Source: Thermoplasmatota archaeon | GTDB taxonomy: Archaea; Thermoplasmatota; E2; DHVEG-1 | Assembly: GCA_030609445.1 (NCBI GenBank) | Contig: JAUWCF010000059.1 | Coordinates: 1 to 6,363, forward strand | Direction of reading: 5' to 3' | Length of the DNA stretch: 6,363 bases | Shown: piece after piece, positions 1 to 6,293 of the stretch | How positions within the stretch are numbered: the first letter of the stretch is position 1 | How the letters are laid out: each line of letters opens with the position of its first letter | Notes under the pieces: generated by a model | The model's database searches: none | What the model saw: only the letters and a program-made list of their open reading frames with translations | Told to the model about the DNA's origin: nothing | Made by a program: the position numbers and the translations under genes

Positions 1-1851
1 GAAGAAAGAGACAAAAGGAAAAGAATTATCGTTACAGAAATACCATATCAAGTCAATAAATCAAATCTTTTAAAAAACATTGCAGAACTTGTCAAAAATA
101 AAAAAATCGAAGGAATATCTGATCTTCGTGATGAAAGTGACCGGAAAGGTATGCGTATTGTCATTGAATTAAAGCGTGACGCCATTGAAGATGTTGTATT
201 AAACCATTTATTTCGACATACCGATCTGCAATCAACTTTTGGTATTCTGAATCTTGCTATTGTAAAAGGCGAACCAAAGGTCCTCACAATTAAAGAAATG
301 ATGCAGCATTTTGTTGAATATAGAATAGAAGTTATTACCCGGCGAACAGAGTTTCTCCTCGCAAAAGCAAAAGATAAAATGCATATCCTTGAAGGGTTAA
401 TGATTGCGTTAAAAAACATAGACGAAGTCATCAAAATCACTAGGGCGAGTAAACAGGCAGAAGAAGCGAAAAACCGACTAATGGAGCGGTTTTCATTATC
501 AGAAAAACAGACCAAAGCTATTCTTGAAATGCGTCTGCAAAAACTTACAGGCATGGAAATAGAGGCGTTAGAAAGTGATTATAATGAGACTAAAAAGCTT
601 ATAGAAGGTTTAGAAGAGCTTCTTGGTGACAAACAAAACATACTCAACGAGATAAAACGAGAGCTTCTTGAAATTAAAGAAAAATTTGGTGATGAGAGAA
701 GGACTGAAATTGTTGAAGGAGAAATTGATATCGATATGGAGGATTTGATCCCTGAGCAAGAAGTCGTGATAACAATTACTGAAACAGGATACATAAAACG
801 GATACCAACAGAAACCTATCGAACGCAACGACGTGGGGGAAAAGGCCTAATTGGCATGAGGACAAAGGAAGAAGATGTTCTTGTTGACTCATTTATCACT
901 TCAACTCATGATTATATTATGTTTTTCACAAACCATGGAAAAACTTTCTGGTTAAAGGGATATAAAATCCCTGAGGGTGACAGGTATGCAAAGGGAAAGG
1001 CAATCATTAATCTTCTACCTAGACTTGAAGAAGGAGAATATGTAGAAACTGCAATACCCATACATGAGTTCGATGATGAACATTATCTTGTCTTTTCGAC
1101 CAAGAACGGAATTATTAAAAAGACAGTGCTTTCAGCATACAGTAACATTCGAGTAAATGGGATAAAAGCAATAAATCTTGATGAAGACGATGAACTTATA
1201 GGTATAAAACTTTCTGATGGAGATCAAACAATAATGATTTCTTCGTCCAATGGTCAAGCATGTAGATTTTCAGAAAAAGAAATAAGACCGACGGGACGGG
1301 TCACAAGAGGAGTCATTGGAATCAGATTGAAGAGTAAAGATGATGCGGTTGTTTCAATGGCTGTTGTTTCTGAAGAAGGCTCTCTTCTTACCATTACTGA
1401 AAACGGTTTTGGAAAACGATCACCTATTCAGGAATACAGACATACTCATCGTGGAAGTAAGGGCGTTAGAACTATCGTTACAAACGAGAGAAATGGTAAA
1501 GTACTTTTTGTCAACGAAGTAACCGATGATCAAGAGATTATTTTGACAACAAAACTAGGGATGAATGTACGAATACCAGTAAAAGACATAAGAAGTCAAG
1601 GTCGAAATACGATGGGCGTTCGAATAATGAGACTTAATGAGGGGGACAAGGTAGTTTCAGTTACACAAGTAATGTCAGAAGATGATGAAATTGATGAGGG
1701 AGATGCAACAGGTACAGATGAAAACAATGAATCAGATGGACATAAAAATGATGAATCTGTTCAGGAACAAAGAGATAACGAAACTGATGAGGGAAACGAG
1801 GTAGAAACAGAAGAAAACAATGAAATAGGCGAGGAAACAACTGAAAAATAG
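1..1851 (+). CDS. gyrA: DNA gyrase subunit A, 3' part (5' end outside window)
   Basis: Open in frame from base 1, giving 616 residues before a TAG stop; the start and the N-terminal winged-helix part with the catalytic Tyr lie upstream of the window. GyrA with GyrB introduces negative supercoils using ATP. Visible landmarks: a breakage-reunion domain segment with IIVTEIPYQVNK (residues 9-20), a coiled-coil/C-gate region ending in AILEMRLQKLTGME (about 173-186), and a C-terminal DNA-wrapping beta-pinwheel. The canonical GyrA box QRRGGKG (276-282, bases 826-846) marks gyrase rather than topoisomerase IV. Five degenerate box-like turns follow at roughly 50-residue spacing, consistent with six blades. 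The E. coli-type insertion between the coiled-coil helices is absent, as in the shorter Bacillus-like form. The last 58 residues are strongly acidic. A gyrB partner is expected upstream but is not visible. Identity is very secure. Confidence 0.97.
   Translation, partial: EERDKRKRIIVTEIPYQVNKSNLLKNIAELVKNKKIEGISDLRDESDRKGMRIVIELKRDAIEDVVLNHLFRHTDLQSTFGILNLAIVKGEPKVLTIKEMMQHFVEYRIEVITRRTEFLLAKAKDKMHILEGLMIALKNIDEVIKITRASKQAEEAKNRLMERFSLSEKQTKAILEMRLQKLTGMEIEALESDYNETKKLIEGLEELLGDKQNILNEIKRELLEIKEKFGDERRTEIVEGEIDIDMEDLIPEQEVVITITETGYIKRIPTETYRTQRRGGKGLIGMRTKEEDVLVDSFITSTHDYIMFFTNHGKTFWLKGYKIPEGDRYAKGKAIINLLPRLEEGEYVETAIPIHEFDDEHYLVFSTKNGIIKKTVLSAYSNIRVNGIKAINLDEDDELIGIKLSDGDQTIMISSSNGQACRFSEKEIRPTGRVTRGVIGIRLKSKDDAVVSMAVVSEEGSLLTITENGFGKRSPIQEYRHTHRGSKGVRTIVTNERNGKVLFVNEVTDDQEIILTTKLGMNVRIPVKDIRSQGRNTMGVRIMRLNEGDKVVSVTQVMSEDDEIDEGDATGTDENNESDGHKNDESVQEQRDNETDEGNEVETEENNEIGEETTEK
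1675..1848 (+). other. Acidic, probably disordered C-terminal tail of GyrA
   Basis: After the sixth pinwheel blade (last box-like turn GRNTMGVRIM) the protein changes abruptly to 58 residues, of which by my count 26 are Asp or Glu and only three are Lys or Arg. Many of the rest are Asn, Thr, Ser or Gly, so the segment is probably unstructured. In E. coli GyrA, a shorter acidic C-terminal tail is known to modulate DNA wrapping by the pinwheel. An equivalent role here is inference from composition and position. Confidence 0.75.
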
Positions 1852-1859
1852 TCTCGCAA

Positions 1860-1877
1860 TTATTTTTTATTTTTTTT
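1860..1877 (+). terminator. T-tract terminator candidate for gyrA
   Basis: Runs of six T (1863-1868) and eight T (1870-1877), separated by one A, begin 11 bases after the gyrA stop codon. No GC-rich hairpin precedes them. Archaeal RNA polymerase terminates at such oligo-T stretches in the non-template strand without a hairpin, so this is a natural end for the gyrA transcript. The same bases are the last codons of the opposite gene, where they encode a Lys-rich tail. Confidence 0.6.
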
Positions 1878-4133
1878 ACTCGGACATTCAGAATTTAGAC
1901 ACACCGTTGTAATGTCTTCCCCTTCACGTTTTATCTGAATAAGAGGCGCCTTACATTCATCACATACCTTGTTTGTTGTGACAACATCACCTGTTTTTGG
2001 TAAAGAATACGTGTTTTTGCATCTCGGAAAATTTGTGCAACCAACAAACCTATTTCCACTTCGAGATGTTCGAATGATCATGTCATTTCCACATTTAGGG
2101 CATTTTCCAATCAAATCTGAAGGTCCATCAGCAACTTTTGGGCATCTAGGATTTAAACACAACTCTATCTTCTTTTTCCCTTTCAGTATCACTTGGATGA
2201 TTGGTGCGTTACATGCATCACATGTTTTATCGGTCTTTTCAATCATGCCTTTCTGAGGCAGGGGATATGCATTTCTACATGTGGGAAAGTTTGAGCAGCC
2301 GACAAATCGCTCTCCTTTTCTTGAATTCCGTATAATCATATCCTTTCCACATTTCGGGCATTTTCCAACAAGATTCTCCTTCATATGTGCACTGGTGATG
2401 CTTGTCTTTATTTTTTCTTTGTCATTTTCAAGTGTTTTCATCACGTCGGTAAGCATTTCTCTAGATTCTTTCACTGCTATTTCAAGTGTTTTCTTTCCCT
2501 CCGCAATCAAACTCATATCTTCTTCTAAAACAGAAGTCATCTTTGGTTTAACAACCGCACATTCAGTAAGTGCATCAATAACAGCAATAGCAATCGATGT
2601 TGGAATTAGAGAGGATCCCGAGATATATTTCCGCCCATATAGTTTGTTGATGATTTCATGACGTGTTGATTTTGTACCAAGTGCAAGTTGCTCCATTTTA
2701 GCTATTAATGAACCTTGTGTATATCTCCTCGGAGGTTTGGTTTTGTCTTCTTTCAAAACGATTTTTGATATAGGAAGTACTTCTCCCTTGTTGAGTTCTG
2801 GAAGAGGTTTTCGTTTCTCTCTAATATATGTATAGATGCTTTTCCAGTTTGGTTCAATAAGCCGGTATCCGCTTGTTTTAAACTTTTCATCTGAAATAGT
2901 AATTGATGCATCAACTGTTTCTGATACTGCATCTTTTGCAAGGGTTGCAAGAAACCTTCTGCAGATGAGTTCATACACTTTCTCTTGCTCAGAAGTAAGT
3001 TTTTTACCAGCTGGAACTCCAACAGGATGAATAGGCGGATGATCTGTTGTCTGTTTTTTCCCACGTGTCGGATGTGCTCTTCCATTTTTTATTACTTCTT
3101 GTACTTCTTTTGAAAAAGAGGAATGTGAAAGTTTTTCTAAAATTCCTTTAATGTTAAGAGAAGAGGGATAGACAGTGTTATCTGTTCTTGGATAAGAAGT
3201 TAAACCAGACATATACAGCTCTTCAGCAATAGTCATTGCTTTTGAAGCTGAAAGATTAAGATACGATGCAGCTTGAAGAAACGTAGTTGTGCTAAATGGG
3301 GCAGGGGGTCTTTCTTGTTCTACAGTTTTTTTCACATCAGTAATTGTTGCTTGTTTGCTGTCTTTGACTTTATTGTAGATTTCTTGTGCCTGTTTTTCAT
3401 TCCATATTTGACCTTCGACATGTACTACATCAAACAGTGTTTCTTTTTTTAATGTAGCAATTATCTTCCAAAACGTTTTCGGGTTAAAATTTTGAATTTC
3501 TTTTTCTCGCTCGACAAGAATTGCTAGAGTCGGTGATTGAACCCGTCCGATTGAGAGAAAATCCTTTCCCAAACGATTGGAAGTAAGTGAGATAAAACGT
3601 GTTAAAACAACACCCCAGACAAGATCAATGACTTGACGTGCTTCTCCAGCATTGGATAGATCGTAATCAACATCGGTTAAATTATCAAAAGCGTTTTTTA
3701 TCTCATAACCAGTAATTGCACTAAATTTTGCTCTCTTTATTTGGTTAATATTCTTGTTATATTTTTTTATAAGATCAATAGCTTCAACACCAATGAGCTC
3801 GCCTTCCCGATCAAAATCAGTTGCGATTATAAGATAAGGATTTTTATCAACAAGCGTTTTCAGAGCCGCTGCAATGTCTTTTTCACTAACCTTCTTACAA
3901 GGTTCAATATCAATAAGATTTCGTGGCGGTATATTCCCCCACAAGTTATATTCTGCAGAATAATCAAGATTTATGATGTGTCCTCGTAGCCCAACGACTT
4001 TCCATGTTTCATCATCTTTTGTGAACTCATAAACAGGTGTTCTTCCCATCCGTATGCTTTTTGATTTTCCATTAGAAAGAATGTATGCAATTCGGTTTGC
4101 AGCAATGTTTTTTTCACAAATCACTAGTTTCAT
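1860..4133 (-). CDS. topA: DNA topoisomerase I, archaeal type IA
   Basis: Type IA topoisomerase, predicted to relax negatively supercoiled DNA through a 5'-phosphotyrosine intermediate. I take the ATG at 4131-4133 (757 aa): it gives MKLVICEKNIAA, the usual archaeal TopA N-terminus with the Toprim glutamate (E7). An upstream in-frame ATG at 4161-4163 would add ten residues unlike the family and lies between or upstream of likely transcription starts. Toprim metal-binding motif DFDREGE carries D106, D108 and E110. The active-site tyrosine is Y314 in SYPRTD. The C-terminus (about 589-757) has four tetracysteine zinc ribbons: C592/595/613/619, C638/641/659/664, C678/681/699/705 and C724/727/745/750. 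It is convergent with gyrA (8 bp gap) and divergent from purE. No reverse gyrase helicase domain is present. Identity is very secure. Confidence 0.96.
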   Translation of the reverse strand: MKLVICEKNIAANRIAYILSNGKSKSIRMGRTPVYEFTKDDETWKVVGLRGHIINLDYSAEYNLWGNIPPRNLIDIEPCKKVSEKDIAAALKTLVDKNPYLIIATDFDREGELIGVEAIDLIKKYNKNINQIKRAKFSAITGYEIKNAFDNLTDVDYDLSNAGEARQVIDLVWGVVLTRFISLTSNRLGKDFLSIGRVQSPTLAILVEREKEIQNFNPKTFWKIIATLKKETLFDVVHVEGQIWNEKQAQEIYNKVKDSKQATITDVKKTVEQERPPAPFSTTTFLQAASYLNLSASKAMTIAEELYMSGLTSYPRTDNTVYPSSLNIKGILEKLSHSSFSKEVQEVIKNGRAHPTRGKKQTTDHPPIHPVGVPAGKKLTSEQEKVYELICRRFLATLAKDAVSETVDASITISDEKFKTSGYRLIEPNWKSIYTYIREKRKPLPELNKGEVLPISKIVLKEDKTKPPRRYTQGSLIAKMEQLALGTKSTRHEIINKLYGRKYISGSSLIPTSIAIAVIDALTECAVVKPKMTSVLEEDMSLIAEGKKTLEIAVKESREMLTDVMKTLENDKEKIKTSITSAHMKENLVGKCPKCGKDMIIRNSRKGERFVGCSNFPTCRNAYPLPQKGMIEKTDKTCDACNAPIIQVILKGKKKIELCLNPRCPKVADGPSDLIGKCPKCGNDMIIRTSRSGNRFVGCTNFPRCKNTYSLPKTGDVVTTNKVCDECKAPLIQIKREGEDITTVCLNSECPSKKNKK
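1863..2111 (-). repeat. TopA zinc-ribbon unit, copy 2 (C-terminal)
   Basis: Second copy of an internally duplicated two-ribbon unit in TopA. It starts at IGKCPKCG and contains eight cysteines, each exactly 86 residues after its counterpart in copy 1. By manual alignment about 44 of 77 positions are identical, including CPKCG, DMII, RFVGC and NFP. Confidence 0.8.
2112..2369 (-). repeat. TopA zinc-ribbon unit, copy 1
   Basis: First copy of the 86-residue two-ribbon unit, starting at VGKCPKCG. Within the unit, a first ribbon spaced C-x2-C-x17-C-x5-C is followed by a second spaced C-x2-C-x17-C-x4-C. Copy 2 repeats both spacings exactly. Zinc ribbons of this kind in type IA topoisomerases bind single-stranded DNA. 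Confidence 0.8.
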
Positions 4134-4160
4134 TGGTATACCACTTGTTTGGAAGTTCAA

Positions 4161-4180
4161 CATAAAAAGATGATATAATT
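4161..4180 (-). promoter_or_regulatory. Probable TATA region of topA
   Basis: Read on the minus strand this segment is AATTATATCATCTTTTTATG. Two AT-rich boxes could serve. AATTATAT (4173-4180) would start the transcript near 4150, giving a leader of about 17 nt. TTTTTATG (4161-4168) would start it near 4138, making it almost leaderless. Either choice favours translation from the ATG at 4133 over the one at 4163. There is no clear Shine-Dalgarno site before 4133. Confidence 0.45.
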
Positions 4181-4213
4181 AGTTTACGATAGCGGATTTT
4201 TGAGTTGAAACTA

Positions 4214-4221
4214 TTTATATA
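4214..4221 (+). promoter_or_regulatory. TATA box of the purE-guaAb-guaAa operon
   Basis: TTTATATA matches the archaeal box A consensus, and a purine-rich GAAAC just upstream (4207-4211) could be the BRE. Placing the start of transcription about 25-27 bp beyond the box centre gives roughly 4243-4245, only a few bases before the purE ATG at 4249. The transcript would therefore be practically leaderless, which agrees with the lack of a Shine-Dalgarno site there. Confidence 0.7.
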
Positions 4222-4248
4222 GAGAGAGTATTTCCTGGTTTTGTTACC

Positions 4249-4695
4249 ATGAAAATTCAGATAATAATGGGTTCGAAATCAGATATGCCCGTGGCTGAAA
4301 AAGCAAAGAAAATACTTGAAGGATTTGACGTTGACTATGACATAACTGTTGCATCAGCTCATAGAACACCGGATGTTCTTAAAGAGCTTGTTAAGAAATG
4401 CGATGCAGATGTTTTTATAGGTATTGCAGGGCTTGCTGCAGCGCTCCCTGGGAGTATTGCTGCCCATACCATTAAGCCGGTGATTGGTGTCCCGGTTAGT
4501 GGTAAAGTAAATCTTGATGCGATACTATCGATTATTCAGATGCCGCCGGGAATACCTGTTGGTGCCGTTGGACTTGACCGTGGAGATAATGCTGCATTAC
4601 TTGCTGTTGAAATGCTAGCAATAAAAGACGAAACACTTGCAAAACAGATGCAGGCATATCGAGCAGACATGAGAAAAAAGGCACTTGCTAAATAG
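4249..4695 (+). CDS. purE: Phosphoribosylaminoimidazole carboxylase, PurE subunit
   Basis: A 148-residue protein of usual PurE length that carries out the carboxylation-level step of de novo purine synthesis, producing CAIR. Recognised by MGSKSD (residues 7-12, nucleotide-phosphate loop), VASAHRTP (34-41), the [11 protein letters not shown] loop (58-68), [12 protein letters not shown] (80-91) and QMPPGIPVG (97-105). SAHRTP and MPPGIPVG resemble class I (N5-CAIR mutase) enzymes, which need PurK; class II enzymes usually have SAHKT. The loop that reads GGAAHLPG in E. coli has Ala (A65) where the His is. No purK is in the window, so whether the substrate is N5-CAIR or AIR plus CO2 is open. The start is fixed by the family N-terminus and by the TATA box about 30 bp upstream. 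First gene of the operon. Confidence 0.95.
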   Translation: MKIQIIMGSKSDMPVAEKAKKILEGFDVDYDITVASAHRTPDVLKELVKKCDADVFIGIAGLAAALPGSIAAHTIKPVIGVPVSGKVNLDAILSIIQMPPGIPVGAVGLDRGDNAALLAVEMLAIKDETLAKQMQAYRADMRKKALAK

Positions 4696-4701
4696 AGGGA
4701 G
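4695..4701 (+). promoter_or_regulatory. Ribosome binding site of guaAb
   Basis: GAGGGAG overlaps the last base of the purE stop codon. Its GAGG core ends six bases before the guaAb ATG at 4705. This internal gene of the operon has a Shine-Dalgarno site whereas the leading gene purE does not, the usual archaeal contrast between internal and leaderless first genes. Confidence 0.6.
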
Positions 4702-4704
4702 AAT

Positions 4705-5652
4705 ATGTTTGATGCTGAAAAATTCATTGAAAAAGCAGTTCCTAAATTACGTGAGGAAATACAAGGCAGAGCGTTAATTGCATTTTCAGGTGGGGTGGAT
4801 AGTACGGTCTGTGCTGCTCTTGTTAACCAAGCGGTTGGTGATCAGTTAATTGCAGTTCATGTCGACACTGGATATATGCGAAAAAACGAATCTGAACACG
4901 TTAAAAAAATGATGAGTAGTATGAGGCTTAATTTCAGATTTGTCGATGCTAGTAAGGATTTTTATGATGCTTTAAAAGGTGTTGAGGATCCTGAGAAGAA
5001 ACGTAAGATAATTGGGAATAAATTTATACGATGTTTTGAAAAAGTTGCTAAAGATGAGAAGATAAAATGTCTTGTTCAGGGAACTATTGCTCCTGATTGG
5101 ATTGAGTCTGGCGGGGAGCTTCGAGATACAATAAAATCCCATCACAATGTTGGTGGGCTTCCAGAAGATATGGAATTAAGACTTGTTGAACCGTTAAGGG
5201 ATCTTTATAAGGATGAAGTAAGAAAGGTTGCAAGAGTTTTAGGTTTAAGTGTTTCTGAAAGACAACCGTTCCCGGGGCCTGGGCTTGCGATTAGAGTTAT
5301 TGGGGAGGCAACTTTAGAAAAAACAGAAATTGTTCGTGAAGCTTGTGATATTGTAGAGAAAGAAATTGAACGTGCAGTAGAAAAGGGCCTTATGGAAAGG
5401 CCTTGGCAGTATTTTGCAGTTCTCATTCCAATAAAAACTGTTGGTGTACATGGTGACAAAAGAGCCTATGGCTATACAATAGCAGTACGTGCTGTGCAAA
5501 GTGTTGATGCAATGACATGTAAATATAGTGATATATCTCATGAAGTACTTGATGATATTTCTACTAAAATTACCAACACTTTGGGGGATAAAATCAACCG
5601 GATTGTCTATGATATAACAAATAAGCCTCCAGGAACCGTTGAATGGGAATAA
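4705..5652 (+). CDS. guaAb: GMP synthase subunit B (ATP-pyrophosphatase, XMP-aminating)
   Basis: A 315-residue stand-alone synthetase subunit of GMP synthase. It adenylates XMP with ATP, and ammonia supplied by GuaAa then gives GMP. N-type PP-loop SGGVDS is at residues 28-33 and DTGYMRKNE at 54-62. QGTIAPDWIESG (125-136), HHNVGGLPEDM (146-156) and RQPFPGPGLAIRVIGE (186-201) are all signature GuaA synthetase segments. The C-terminal dimerisation/XMP-binding domain ends in KPPGTVEWE (307-315), the conserved end of the family, so the protein is complete. No glutaminase domain is attached, which is the archaeal two-subunit arrangement. It lies 9 nt after purE and 1 nt before guaAa, so the three are almost surely co-transcribed. 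Length is close to other archaeal GuaAb. Confidence 0.96.
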   Translation: MFDAEKFIEKAVPKLREEIQGRALIAFSGGVDSTVCAALVNQAVGDQLIAVHVDTGYMRKNESEHVKKMMSSMRLNFRFVDASKDFYDALKGVEDPEKKRKIIGNKFIRCFEKVAKDEKIKCLVQGTIAPDWIESGGELRDTIKSHHNVGGLPEDMELRLVEPLRDLYKDEVRKVARVLGLSVSERQPFPGPGLAIRVIGEATLEKTEIVREACDIVEKEIERAVEKGLMERPWQYFAVLIPIKTVGVHGDKRAYGYTIAVRAVQSVDAMTCKYSDISHEVLDDISTKITNTLGDKINRIVYDITNKPPGTVEWE

Positions 5653-5653
5653 C

Positions 5654-6229
5654 ATGGTTAGAATTTACGTTGTAGATAACGGCGGACAATGGACCCATAG
5701 AGAATGGCGAACTCTGAGAGATCTTGAGGTTGACACAAAAATAGTTCCAAACACCATATCTTTTACGGATCTATTAAAGGATAATGTGGATGGTTTGGTT
5801 CTTTCAGGTGGTGCTCCACGAATAGGTTTGGAGAGCGATCTTGGGAATTGTTCTGAATATTTAGAAAAAGCAGGTTTTCCGATTCTTGGTATTTGTGCTG
5901 GGCATCAGTTTATGGCCAGATTTTTCGGGGGGGAAGTAGAACCATCGAAGGTTCCGGAGTTTGGTAAAATAGAACTCACGTTACTTAAAGAAAAGGATAT
6001 GCTTTTTGAAGGTGTCTCTAAGAAATCTATTGTGTGGGAATCCCATAACGATGAAGTAACGTTATTGCCAAATGAATTTGAATTATTAGCTGAAAGCGAA
6101 AACTGTAAAATACAGGCAATGCGACATAAGAAAAAACCGTTTTATGGTCTGCAGTTTCATCCAGAAGTAGAGCATACAGAATATGGTGAGCGGATTTTCA
6201 AGAATTTTGTAAAGATATGCAGAAAATAA
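5654..6229 (+). CDS. guaAa: GMP synthase subunit A (glutamine amidotransferase)
   Basis: A 191-residue class I glutamine amidotransferase that releases ammonia from glutamine for GuaAb. The catalytic triad is visible: C81 in GICAGHQ, H169 and E171 in QFHPEVEHTE. The oxyanion-loop sequence LSGGAPRIG (49-57) and N-terminus IYVVDNGGQWTH are typical of archaeal GuaAa. I chose the ATG at 5654; an in-frame TTG at 5639 would add five residues, overlap guaAb and depart from the family start. A G-rich GGGA (5645-5648) lies five bases upstream, but the ribosome site is weak, so translation may be coupled to guaAb, whose stop is 1 nt away. In characterised archaea (Pyrococcus, Methanocaldococcus) the two subunits associate in a substrate-dependent way; that this pair does so is inference. 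Confidence 0.96.
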   Translation: MVRIYVVDNGGQWTHREWRTLRDLEVDTKIVPNTISFTDLLKDNVDGLVLSGGAPRIGLESDLGNCSEYLEKAGFPILGICAGHQFMARFFGGEVEPSKVPEFGKIELTLLKEKDMLFEGVSKKSIVWESHNDEVTLLPNEFELLAESENCKIQAMRHKKKPFYGLQFHPEVEHTEYGERIFKNFVKICRK

Positions 6230-6293
6230 TGATTTACTTCCATCTTTTAAAAAAGTATTGAAAATCAGGCATTTCTCTCTAAAGTCCCAAATC

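Noticed and set aside
48..554. 168-residue minus-strand frame inside gyrA
   Set aside because: It runs antisense to highly conserved GyrA sequence, with Ser/Phe/Ile-rich composition produced by reading AT-rich codons backwards.
1675..1848. Repetitive GAA/GAT/AAC codons that look like a simple repeat or a frameshift artefact
   Set aside because: The frame stays open to a proper stop next to topA, there is no fixed repeat unit, and acidic tails are known in GyrA.
2753..3085. 110-residue open frame inside topA on the same strand
   Set aside because: It lies in another frame of a well conserved gene, has no ribosome site and no recognisable motif; a shadow. The same holds for the plus-strand frames at 1969-2256, 2281-2661 and 3741-3989.
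4131..4163. Longer TopA start at the ATG 4161-4163, adding ten N-terminal residues
   Set aside because: The added residues do not resemble the family, TopA proteins begin at MKLVICEKN, and the likely transcription starts (about 4150 or 4138) fall after this ATG.
4154..4212. Imperfect inverted repeat AGTTCAAC ... GTTGAAACT between the divergent promoters
   Set aside because: The arms match only with a one-base insertion and are short for an AT-rich region; chance is a sufficient explanation without comparative support.
5639..5653. Earlier TTG start for guaAa, overlapping guaAb
   Set aside because: It adds five residues before the conserved start of the protein. The ATG at 5654 fits the family start, and the G-rich stretch lies at a usable distance from it.
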